Assembly: GCA_934132775.1 (NCBI GenBank)
Contig: CAKPAA010000002.1
Coordinates: 83,992 to 147,991, forward strand
DNA: 64,000 nt
Reading direction: 5' to 3'
Origin: an uncultured Clostridia bacterium
GTDB taxonomy: Bacteria; Bacillota; Clostridia; TANB77; UBA1234
Shown: positions 27,981 to 36,031 of the stretch, one piece after another
Numbering within the stretch: position 1 is the first letter of the stretch
Layout: each line of letters begins with the position of its first letter
Notes under the pieces: generated by a model
What the model was told of the DNA's origin: nothing
The model's database searches: none
The model's input: only the letters and a program-made list of their open reading frames with translations
Translations under genes and position numbers: made by a program

Positions 27981-27982
27981 TT
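27955..27982. terminator. Bidirectional terminator inside two coding ends
   Basis: AACTAAGAGA (27955-27964) pairs with TCTCTTAGTT (27973-27982), loop eight bases. It covers the last codons of the metallopeptidase and the stop codons of both convergent genes. Confidence 0.75.
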
Positions 27983-28222
27983 TTCTAAGAATTCAACCAT
28001 ATTTCCAGCTTCTGCTTTTCTTGCATTTTCTTCTATTGCATTAACTCTAAATTTTATTATTTTTTCTCCATAACGTATTTCAACTATATCGTTTACTTTT
28101 ACGTCATAACTAGCTTTTACTGGTTTACCATTTATTGATACTCTACCTGTATCGCAAGCTTCATTTGCTACTGTTCTTCTTTTTATTACTCTACTTACTT
28201 TTAAAAATTTATCTAGTCTCAT
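27977..28222 (-). CDS. rqcP: RqcP (YabO) S4-domain ribosome-quality-control factor
   Basis: An 81-residue S4 RNA-binding protein (MRLDKFLKVSRVIKRRTVANEACDTGRVSINGKPVKAS). RqcP stabilises tRNA on 50S subunits during RqcH-driven alanine tailing. Size and sequence match YabO/Hsp15-like proteins. The SD AAAGGAG is preceded by a hairpin (about 28236-28261) in the leader. Its place downstream of spoVT, the flippase and hup matches the B. subtilis spoVT-yabM-yabN-yabO order, but yabP, yabQ and divIC do not follow. Confidence 0.9.
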   Translation of the reverse strand: MRLDKFLKVSRVIKRRTVANEACDTGRVSINGKPVKASYDVKVNDIVEIRYGEKIIKFRVNAIEENARKAEAGNMVEFLEN

Positions 28223-28336
28223 TTTTGCTCCTTTTAGATCAGAAAGTGTTAAGTTTCTGACCTTTTGTTTATTGGCTTTTGTGAACTTTCACTTTTAAAA
28301 GGGAAAATCACGTTTAAAATCCTACGGTAATAAAAA

Positions 28337-28360
28337 AAGAGTTACACTGGGTAACCCTTT
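28337..28360 (-). terminator. Terminator of hup
   Basis: Minus-strand AAAGGGTTAC pairs with GTAACTCTTT (one G-U) and is followed by seven T residues. Confidence 0.8.
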
Positions 28361-28410
28361 CTTTATACATTGTTTGCACAATAACCATCCTAATTTATCT
28401 AAAAAATAAA

Positions 28411-28689
28411 TTATTTTTTGTTTACTAAATCTTTAAGTGGTTTACCAGCTCTGAATACTGGAGCTTTTGATGCAGGTATTTTAATTTCTTCTTTAGTTTG
28501 AGGGTTTCTGCCTTTTCTAGCAGCTCTCTTTCTAACTTCGAAAGAACCAAATCCAACTAATTGAACTTTTTCACCTTTCTTTAAAGCACCTTCTACAGCT
28601 TTAATAAATGCGTTTAATGCAGCTTCTGCTGATTTTTTAGAAAGTTCAGCATCTTCAGCTATTTTTGCAACTAAATCAAGTTTGTTCAT
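28411..28689 (-). CDS. hup: HU-family nucleoid protein
   Basis: A 92-residue histone-like protein that bends DNA. MNKLDLVAKIAEDAELSKKSAEAALNAF, GFGSFEVRKRAARKGRNPQT and the DNA-intercalating arm with IPASKAPVFRAGKPLKDLVN are all typical. Clostridial clusters often place hup between the mazG/spoVB region and yabO, as here. It has an SD GGGAG and its own terminator. Confidence 0.97.
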   Translation of the reverse strand: MNKLDLVAKIAEDAELSKKSAEAALNAFIKAVEGALKKGEKVQLVGFGSFEVRKRAARKGRNPQTKEEIKIPASKAPVFRAGKPLKDLVNKK

Positions 28690-28865
28690 CTTTTTTTATC
28701 TCCCTTCTAGATTTTCTTTATTTGATATAGTATATACTACTACAATCACTATAATTATATTTCGCCATTTTTTTCAATAATCCTGCTAATTTTATAAAGT
28801 TTTTTTAAAAAAATGTTGATTTTTAGCTAGTTTCAGCAGTTATGTATACCATTTTCCCTAATATA

Positions 28866-30578
28866 CTAAGGTTTTACGATTTTTATTTTCTGTAAAAACT
28901 TATATATCTTGTCTCCAAATGGTAACATATGATAGTCGTCTCTGTCAAATATTTTGAAACTTAACACTGCAAAAATGTATGCTATTACAGCTAATAATAT
29001 CGTTATAACAGTTGCCATTCTGCCTTTTATAAAGTATGTCGTTAAATAATATTGTGATAAAAATGCAACTGCTCCCATAAATGCTGTTGCAAGTATTGGT
29101 TTTAATATTAGTTGTGTTTTATTAGTATCTAATTTTATTTTATTTCTTAATACCACTAAATTTATTATCATAGCAGTAAGTGATGCTGCAACTGAGCTTA
29201 TTGCCGCGCCATATATTCCGATTTGTGGATTTCTAATAAGTAATAAATTCAATATCAACTTTATAATTGCTCCACATCCTAAACTTATTGCTGGCACCAT
29301 TACTTTTCCTAATCCTTGCAAAGCTCCTGCAACTGTTTGATTCATTAAAGTAAATATTATTGTGAATGAACTTATTTGAAGTAGTAATGGAGCCTCAGCA
29401 GCATACACATTTGGGAATAGCAAGTTTAATATTGGTTCTGCTAAAACGCACATTCCAATGGCACAAGGTAGTGCTATTAGTAGTGTTGTCCTTATTGAAA
29501 AAGTTATTCTTCTTTTTGCTGTTTTTACATCTCCTTTTGCCATTGTTTCAGAAACTGCTGGCACTAATGCTGTTGCAAATGCAACGTTTAATGCTGTTGG
29601 AAGTCCTATCAAGGTATCAACTCTTCCTGATAATATTCCATATAGTCTTGTGGCTTCATTCTTTATTAAATCCATTGTTGGGAATGAGCTAGCAAGAGCT
29701 ATTTTTAATTCATTTATTACTGTAAATGTATCTATATTTCTGTTTATTGCAGATATTATTGAAGCTAATGATATTGGAATAGATACTGCTAGTATCTTTT
29801 TCATTATGCTTATTTTTCTTTCTTTTTTGTACGCTACCTGATTTGACTCATTTATGTTTTTCCAAATTTCTTTTTTACTTCTTTGATAGTATGTAAGTAA
29901 ATATCCACAACATATTGCTGTTGCTATTGTTGAAGCTGCGTTTGCGGCAGTTGCCATAGCAACTGTAACTGTTTCTGTTGATAATCCCAATGTTTTTGAC
30001 AAGTCTGTTGGATTTACAACTGCTAAGAAATACACTGCAACAACTAATCCAATTGTTAAAATGCTTTTAAATAATTGCTCTAACATTTGTGAGTTTGAAG
30101 CAACTTTCATATTGTACATTCCATTAAAATATCCCCTTATTACTGCTGATATTGCCACAAAAAATACCGCTGGTGCTAATGCTACCATTATTCCCTCTAC
30201 ATCAGGATTTCCTATCATTGATGTAGCTATGTATCTTGCTCCAAAGAAAAGTATTGAACTTCCTATGAAACCTATAATTCCAAATAACAATAATGCCGTT
30301 TTAAATATTTCGTGTGCTTCTCGATGCTTTCCAACAGCTATTCTTTCTGACACTAATTTTGATATTGCGCTTGGCACACCTATTGAAGCTATCGCCAGTA
30401 ACAAAGTGTATATCTGATACCCAGCAGAGTATAAACCATTTCCTGCATCTCCAAAGTATGGAATGTTTGTTATTACTAGTCTATATATTAACCCTAAAAC
30501 TTTTATTACAATTTGTGCAAAAAATAAAGTTAATACACCTGCCATAAATGATTGTTTTTTATTGGTTGTGTTCTCCAT
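28866..30578 (-). CDS. SpoVB/MurJ-like polysaccharide or lipid II flippase
   Basis: A 570-residue multi-pass membrane protein of the MOP flippase superfamily (about 14 segments). The N-terminus QSFMAGVLTLFFAQIVIKVLGLIYRL and YSAGYQIYTLLLAIASIGVPSAISKLVSE are the SpoVB/YtgP/YabM signature. These proteins move lipid-linked wall or spore-cortex precursors across the membrane. It lies directly downstream of spoVT (233 nt) in the position of B. subtilis yabM. The SD is GGGAGGA. It may serve as the general MurJ or be sporulation-specific; sequence alone cannot decide. Confidence 0.88.
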   Translation of the reverse strand: MENTTNKKQSFMAGVLTLFFAQIVIKVLGLIYRLVITNIPYFGDAGNGLYSAGYQIYTLLLAIASIGVPSAISKLVSERIAVGKHREAHEIFKTALLLFGIIGFIGSSILFFGARYIATSMIGNPDVEGIMVALAPAVFFVAISAVIRGYFNGMYNMKVASNSQMLEQLFKSILTIGLVVAVYFLAVVNPTDLSKTLGLSTETVTVAMATAANAASTIATAICCGYLLTYYQRSKKEIWKNINESNQVAYKKERKISIMKKILAVSIPISLASIISAINRNIDTFTVINELKIALASSFPTMDLIKNEATRLYGILSGRVDTLIGLPTALNVAFATALVPAVSETMAKGDVKTAKRRITFSIRTTLLIALPCAIGMCVLAEPILNLLFPNVYAAEAPLLLQISSFTIIFTLMNQTVAGALQGLGKVMVPAISLGCGAIIKLILNLLLIRNPQIGIYGAAISSVAASLTAMIINLVVLRNKIKLDTNKTQLILKPILATAFMGAVAFLSQYYLTTYFIKGRMATVITILLAVIAYIFAVLSFKIFDRDDYHMLPFGDKIYKFLQKIKIVKP

Positions 30579-30725
30579 TTTTCCTCCCGTGTTTTTTATT
30601 TAGTTATATTATCTTTATTACTTTTATCTCTTAATTATGTATTTGTCCGTAATTAAAGGACTTTTATCTACTACAAAATATTTTCATTTCTTAATTAAAA
30701 AAAGAAAATCTCTTGCATAAATTAA

Positions 30726-30800
30726 ATTTTTTATACAACAGGAAAGCAATAAATTTAGTAATCTTTTATATATTACTTTCCTTTTCCTATTGTATAAAAA
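30726..30800. repeat. Imperfect palindrome, family copy A (after spoVT)
   Basis: TTTTTATACAACAGGAAA (left) pairs with TTTCCTATTGTATAAAAA (right); an extra ACTTTCC/GGAAAG step lies inside. It shares arm sequence TTTTTATRCAATA and the inner TTACTTT with copies at 44389-44461 and 56112-56183. It also lies where a spoVT terminator would be expected. Confidence 0.6.
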
Positions 30801-30810
30801 TCAAAATATT

Positions 30811-31368
30811 TTATTCTTCCATCTGCTTGCCTAAAAAACCTGCTGCTGACTGCACTACTTTTAATTCCACGTCATTCATCTTTGCCGTTGGTTCTGTTGA
30901 CAATAGCATTACAGTTCCTATTGTGTCTCCTTCTGCTATTATTGGATAAATCATTTGTGATGTGTATTTTTCTCCATTATCATTATCCGCTAATAGCACT
31001 GGTATTTGCTTTTCATTCTTTTCTTTGCTTGACCAAATCACTTTGTCTTCCATCAATTTTTCTAGTTCTGAACTTACGCTCTTTTCTAAATATTCTTTCT
31101 TTGGTGCACCAGACACTGCTATTATTGTGTCTTTGTCACTTATACAAGCAATATGACCTGTGGTTTTAGCCAATGTTTCTGCATATTGAGACGCAAATTC
31201 GTTTAGTTCTCCTATTGGAGAATATTTTTTTAATATTATTTCGCCCTCTTTATCTGTAAAAATCTCTAACGGATCTCCTTCTCTAATTCTTAAAGTTTTT
31301 CTTATTTCTTTTGGAATTACTATTCTTCCCAAGTCGTCTATTCTACGAACAACACCTGTTGCTTTCAA
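30811..31368 (-). CDS. spoVT: Stage V sporulation regulator SpoVT
   Basis: A 185-residue SpoVT. The AbrB-type DNA-binding swapped hairpin (MKATGVVRRIDDLGRIVIPKEIR..LRIREGDPLEIF) is followed by a GAF-like C-terminal domain (residues about 55-180), together the full SpoVT architecture. It tunes late forespore gene expression. The start is TTG at 31368, nine bases after GGAGGG. Its presence with the flippase shows that the lineage has, or recently had, sporulation genes. Confidence 0.95.
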   Translation of the reverse strand: MKATGVVRRIDDLGRIVIPKEIRKTLRIREGDPLEIFTDKEGEIILKKYSPIGELNEFASQYAETLAKTTGHIACISDKDTIIAVSGAPKKEYLEKSVSSELEKLMEDKVIWSSKEKNEKQIPVLLADNDNGEKYTSQMIYPIIAEGDTIGTVMLLSTEPTAKMNDVELKVVQSAAGFLGKQMEE

Positions 31369-31528
31369 CTAAAATTCCCTCCTTTTTGCATTTTATGTTA
31401 TATACATATTATTGTTTTTTTTGACAAATATTATGCAAAATCTATTCATAAAACGCTAAGTTTGAAATTTTAATGTAAAAAGCAGTAATATAAATTTATA
31501 TAATTAACCTTTATTTTTATCGCTAACA

Positions 31529-31559
31529 GTGTACCGAAAATAATCTACTTTCGGTACAC
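31529..31559 (-). other. Perfect 11-bp hairpin after the KAP gene
   Basis: GTGTACCGAAA (31529-31539) pairs perfectly with TTTCGGTACAC (31549-31559). It sits just past the KAP NTPase stop but has no T-tract on either strand, so it may be an RNA 3'-end stabiliser or operator, not a classical terminator. Confidence 0.55.
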
Positions 31560-31565
31560 ATAGCT

Positions 31566-33593
31566 TTATGCAGTTTCTACTTTCTTTTCCTCTGTTTGTT
31601 TTCTTCTGCCTCTTCTTGGCTTTTCCTTAGCTTTTAATAAAATTTGATCTAATGTTTTTATAAAATCTTGTATTAGTATTATTTTTATTGTTGGAACTTT
31701 TCCCCTAATATACTCTTCCATTGCTTGTTTTAACAATTTGATATTTCTTTCTTCTGCTGATAAATCCTTTACGTTTTTATATCTTTCAGTCATCAAATCT
31801 TTTACATACACAATGTCTTCATTATCTAATAGCAATATTCTTTCAAATAAAGTATTCATATTGTAATACTTCATTATTGGAATATCTAAATACTTTTCTG
31901 TAAATACATCGCCCATTCTTTCAACTTTTTCTGGTATCATTTCAAATAGTTCTCTTGCAACCTCAATGTATTCTTTCTCTTTCGTTTGTAAATTTAAGTT
32001 AGTGAAATGGTCTAGCATATAGCTTATGTTATCGTCCATTTCAACAAGATTTGTGCCTTCCATATATGACTCTATATTTTCACAGTACTTTGAAGTAGCA
32101 GCAGCCAAATTCATTCCATTAACAAAAGTTATTTTTAAATATTCCATATCTATATCTATCAAGCCTTTTTGTATAAAGAAATTAAATATTACATATAGTT
32201 TAAAATATTCTACTAACTGCAACTTTCCGGCTTTTACATCTTCCAAAGTTTCAGATATAACAGTGTTAAATTCACTATCTTCTATTTTCCAATAATCTTC
32301 TGTAAGCAATCTCTTATAACTTGGCATTTTCCCTTTTGTTTCAGCAGCAACTATTGCATCCATATCATCTTTAAATGTTTTCATATCAAATATTCTTGTT
32401 CTTACATATTTTTCAACAAATTTAAAGAATCTATAATCTGTTTTTAATGTAAAATAATAATTGTTGTCAAACTCTTTTATATAAAATTGCCTGTTATCTT
32501 TTAACACCTTTGAAGCAACCAATATCATTTTATATTCTTCCAAGGAGTTTATATCTTTTAACTTATCTTTTGTTATTTTACCAGCTTTAATTTCAAAAGA
32601 AATAGCTATTGTGAATATAAGCAAAGATTTTAAAACTATATCGTCAACATTTTCATAATACCTCTTTGTTGTTTCGTATATCTTTTGAAAATCATTTAGT
32701 GCGTGTTTTAAAATTCTTAAATTTCTTGTGCCACTTCTATTAAATGTTTGTGTTATTATTCCTGAATTTTTTCTTAAAAACTTTATCAAATCAGGATTAT
32801 TTTCATATCTCATCAATACGCCATTTATTATGTAATTAAATTCTGGTATATATTCAAAGGTTTCACCTATTAACTTTTCTTTTATTCTTTCATAGTCATT
32901 TGCCTTATCAAAGATGTGTTCTATTTTGTCTTCTATCAGTTCAACCATTGGCTTGTCATCTTGTTCAGTCTCACCATTTTCATTTGTTTCCTCTGGTTTA
33001 ATTTTTCCCTCGTGATTTAATATATACGTTGCTATAAATGTTTTCATCTCAACATTTGTACTCTTTAATTTCTTAGATAATTCTTTTTCATTGCATATGA
33101 TTATTGTTTTTATGTGGTCGTGTTCTACGAAATTATTTATATATCCTAAAACGTCGATAACATCTACATTTGCTCTTTCTAAGTCATCAAAGCATAACAC
33201 TTTATCGTCTATATCAAAGAATTTTGAGTAATCTATCTTATCATTCATTTGCATAAATCCAAATGAATTTGCCATATCAATTCCTGTTTTTACGTATTCA
33301 GGTATACTAGACATATTACGTGATTCAAGCACCTTTTTTATTGATTTGTTCAAGTTTGGATTCATCTCAATAAAAATCTTTTTACTAATCTCGTCTAAAT
33401 TTGATATACCATATAAAGACATATAAATTGTTTTATAACGCTTGCCATTTATATCTGTGCTCTCTATCTTACTTTTTACCTTGTTATTCCAAAAATATGT
33501 TTTTCCACTTCCCCATTCGCCATTTATCATTATTGCGTGGTCTGTATATGGTTTTCTAATATAATCTAATATACTTTCTACTAGCTCGTCCAT
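31566..33593 (-). CDS. KAP-type P-loop NTPase
   Basis: A 675-residue soluble NTPase. Walker A is GEWGSGKT (residues 25-32), Walker B VLCFDDLERA (D137, D138), and a sensor-like IIICNEKEL follows near 166-174. The GxWGSGKT and DDLER pair is typical of KAP NTPases. The 450-residue helical remainder is unrecognised; an acidic loop lies near 200-215 and the basic tail reads KPRRGRRKQ. Unlike many KAP proteins no membrane segment is inserted. Its ATG overlaps the comF stop by one base (TAATG), implying coupling. KAP proteins recur among defence-type genes, but no second effector is visible. Confidence 0.75.
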   Translation of the reverse strand: MDELVESILDYIRKPYTDHAIMINGEWGSGKTYFWNNKVKSKIESTDINGKRYKTIYMSLYGISNLDEISKKIFIEMNPNLNKSIKKVLESRNMSSIPEYVKTGIDMANSFGFMQMNDKIDYSKFFDIDDKVLCFDDLERANVDVIDVLGYINNFVEHDHIKTIIICNEKELSKKLKSTNVEMKTFIATYILNHEGKIKPEETNENGETEQDDKPMVELIEDKIEHIFDKANDYERIKEKLIGETFEYIPEFNYIINGVLMRYENNPDLIKFLRKNSGIITQTFNRSGTRNLRILKHALNDFQKIYETTKRYYENVDDIVLKSLLIFTIAISFEIKAGKITKDKLKDINSLEEYKMILVASKVLKDNRQFYIKEFDNNYYFTLKTDYRFFKFVEKYVRTRIFDMKTFKDDMDAIVAAETKGKMPSYKRLLTEDYWKIEDSEFNTVISETLEDVKAGKLQLVEYFKLYVIFNFFIQKGLIDIDMEYLKITFVNGMNLAAATSKYCENIESYMEGTNLVEMDDNISYMLDHFTNLNLQTKEKEYIEVARELFEMIPEKVERMGDVFTEKYLDIPIMKYYNMNTLFERILLLDNEDIVYVKDLMTERYKNVKDLSAEERNIKLLKQAMEEYIRGKVPTIKIILIQDFIKTLDQILLKAKEKPRRGRRKQTEEKKVETA

Positions 33594-34249
33594 TATATAC
33601 CTCCTCTAACACTATATAATAAAGCTATTGCAATTACTTCCTTTGCGCCATATTTTTTTAATTCTTTTGCACATTCATTTATTGTTGCACCAGTTGTCAT
33701 TATATCGTCGATTAACATTATTGTTTTGCCTTTTATCTTTTCTGGATTTTTAACCGCATACGCATTTTTTACATTATGCTGACGTTCACTTGCTGATAAT
33801 AAACTCTGCTTGGAGTTATTTCTACTTTTTATCAAACAATTATTTAAAACTTTAATCTTACAAAATTCTGCTAAAAAATTAGCTATGTACTCACTCTGAT
33901 TGTATCCTCTTTCAAACATTCTTTGCTTTGATATTGGAACAGGAATTAAATAATCTGCTTGTAAAGCATACTTTTTTATCTTTTTAAACGCAAGCTCCCC
34001 TAAGGTTCTTGAAATATATTTCTTATCTGAAAATTTGAATTCTAGCATCTTTTGTTTCATAATTCCACTATATTCAAACAAACATAACAATTTATCAAAA
34101 TGTGCATTTGAAGCAGTGTGCATAAGCACCCTTTCCTTATAACATTCTAATATATTTGAACATTTTTCACAAGTATAACTTGTATTTATTTTGTTGCCGC
34201 AAATGCCACAATAATTTGGAAATAAAAAATCTATTATTTTCTTAATCAT
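33593..34249 (-). CDS. comF: ComF family phosphoribosyltransferase-like protein
   Basis: A 218-residue ComF. The N-terminal zinc ribbon (CGICG..CEKC) is followed by a PRTase fold with the PRPP loop IMLIDDIMTTGATINEC and the family strings PVPISKQRMFERGYNQSE and SLLSASERQHNVKNAY. ComF acts in DNA uptake, probably at the transport or recombination step. No comFA or comE gene is near. SD GGGAG precedes the ATG. The KAP gene follows with a one-base overlap. Confidence 0.93.
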   Translation of the reverse strand: MIKKIIDFLFPNYCGICGNKINTSYTCEKCSNILECYKERVLMHTASNAHFDKLLCLFEYSGIMKQKMLEFKFSDKKYISRTLGELAFKKIKKYALQADYLIPVPISKQRMFERGYNQSEYIANFLAEFCKIKVLNNCLIKSRNNSKQSLLSASERQHNVKNAYAVKNPEKIKGKTIMLIDDIMTTGATINECAKELKKYGAKEVIAIALLYSVRGGI

Positions 34250-34324
34250 CTCATCTTCTCCCTACGCATTAGCCCTTTTTAACCTTTTGAATTAGAGAAG
34301 CTTTCAAACTTAATTTTATCTAAA

Positions 34325-34361
34325 AAAGGGCAGAACTTATTCTATTTTAGTTCCACCCTTT
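34325..34361 (-). terminator. Terminator of the SLH gene, with a competing pairing
   Basis: AAAGGG..GAACT pairs with AGTTC..CCCTTT and is followed on the minus strand by TTTTTT. Its T-run arm (GCCCTTTTT) can instead pair with AAAAAGGGC at 34271-34279, just before the comF SD, an arrangement like terminator/antiterminator. Confidence 0.7.
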
Positions 34362-34371
34362 ATTTATAATT

Positions 34372-36018
34372 TTATATCTCTATTGTATTTATTATATTTG
34401 TGAATATTTTGTCACCAACTTCATTCATAGCTTCACTATCACCAGTGAACACCAAATTATACAAGTTGTTTCCAACGACTATGTACAATGAACAAATTGA
34501 TTTTTCTTCACTTCTTATTTTGAACTTTATTGCATCATTATTTACTATCTTTAAATTTTCTGACTCTAATATCTCCCCATCATTAGAAGCCAAATTTTTA
34601 AGTAAATACTTAACTTCATCAATGCTGTATTTATCCATATCTGTTATTGTGTTTACTTGTATAAACAATTTAAAGAACGCATTTTTGTCATTTACAACAC
34701 CTGTGTTGTATGAATCATCTACTGAAACATAAAAATCTTTGTACGAAAATTTCATAGAAAGTGCTGTGTTCTTGTAAATCACATTTCCGTAGTCTGTAAT
34801 TTTATTTGTTTTCAATAATTTCATTGTTGATAATACATTATCAACAACATTTTCGCTTACAATATTTGAAAATACCAAAACATAAACTATATTTTCTCTT
34901 TTTATTACTATCATTTGAGATTTATCATTATCGTCATATAGCACATATTCAGCATTTTGAATTGTTCCCTCTTCTTTTTCAATAAATAAGTTAGCATATT
35001 TTTTTGCTTCATCTCTTGCTATTGTTGACACAGACTTTAAATAATAGTTGTCATCTTGCAGTATGTTTATTGCTATTAAGTCTTTCTTTTTGTAATCAAT
35101 TTCTTGATTTCTTCCTAATTCAATAACAGTCGCCCTAGTAGGAATTGCAAATGAAATACCATAGTCTTTGTCTACATATTTCAAACTTTGTTCTCTCTTA
35201 TCCTCGTATAACTCTATGACACTTCCACTTACTCTTATCTTTGTGATTATATCGTCTGTTTTTTCTATAATTAAATTTCCTTTAACATCGACATTGTTTA
35301 CTTTCAAAGTGCTGATTATGCTTTCTTTTATTATCAAATTTCCACTGATAGTAGCATTTCGTAGCACTATGTTATTATCCACAAGTAAAGTATTTCCTTG
35401 TATTATGCCTTCGTATATATCCTCTGTTAAAATATTAGGTATAATTCTTTTTATTATTGTAAGAACTTCTGCTCTTTTCACATTTTCCTTTGGCTTTATC
35501 AAATTGCCATAGTATCCATTTATATATCCATACTTAACAAATGTATACACACTCTCCCTTGCCCAATCTGACACTTCACTTCTATCTTCAAACTTTATTC
35601 CTGTGCTTGGTGCTTGCGTTACCTTAAATGCCCTAGCTAAGATAACAACAGCTTCTTCTCTTGTTATCGTATCATTTGGTCTTACATAGCCTTCTTCGTT
35701 TCCTTTAAGTATGCCTGCTTCTACTGCTTTCCTGATATCTGAATAAAACCAGTCATGCCTTGAAATATCAGGAATATATTTTGAAGATTCAGTAGTTAAC
35801 CCTAACATTCTATTAACAATTGCAATAAACTCAGCTCTTGTAACGCTATTATCTGGTTTAAACGTTCCATCTGAATATCCGTTTATTATTTTTTTATTTG
35901 ACAATTCATCAATAACATCACTAGCCCAATGGCTTTCTATATCTGTGTATGCTAGTGACACTGTTGAAAAGCCTAATATCATCAATATTGATATAATAAA
36001 AATGCTTGTCTTTTTCAT
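34372..36018 (-). CDS. S-layer homology protein with C-terminal beta domains
   Basis: A 548-residue exported protein: signal peptide (cleavage likely after VSLA), three SLH domains (ESHWASDVIDEL with NGYSDGTFKPDNSVTRAE; HDWFYSDIRKAV; SDWARESVYTFV), then a strand-turn region of regular valine/isoleucine spacing (about 205-265) that looks like a short beta-helix. Two similar alpha-beta units follow (starting YGISFAIPTRATV and ALSMKFSYKDFYV). I do not recognise the C-terminal units. It is anchored to the wall polymer by its SLH part. SD GGAGG; it begins 13 nt after the recD2 frame ends. Confidence 0.85.
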   Translation of the reverse strand: MKKTSIFIISILMILGFSTVSLAYTDIESHWASDVIDELSNKKIINGYSDGTFKPDNSVTRAEFIAIVNRMLGLTTESSKYIPDISRHDWFYSDIRKAVEAGILKGNEEGYVRPNDTITREEAVVILARAFKVTQAPSTGIKFEDRSEVSDWARESVYTFVKYGYINGYYGNLIKPKENVKRAEVLTIIKRIIPNILTEDIYEGIIQGNTLLVDNNIVLRNATISGNLIIKESIISTLKVNNVDVKGNLIIEKTDDIITKIRVSGSVIELYEDKREQSLKYVDKDYGISFAIPTRATVIELGRNQEIDYKKKDLIAINILQDDNYYLKSVSTIARDEAKKYANLFIEKEEGTIQNAEYVLYDDNDKSQMIVIKRENIVYVLVFSNIVSENVVDNVLSTMKLLKTNKITDYGNVIYKNTALSMKFSYKDFYVSVDDSYNTGVVNDKNAFFKLFIQVNTITDMDKYSIDEVKYLLKNLASNDGEILESENLKIVNNDAIKFKIRSEEKSICSLYIVVGNNLYNLVFTGDSEAMNEVGDKIFTNIINTIEI

Positions 36019-36031
36019 TTATACCTCCGAC

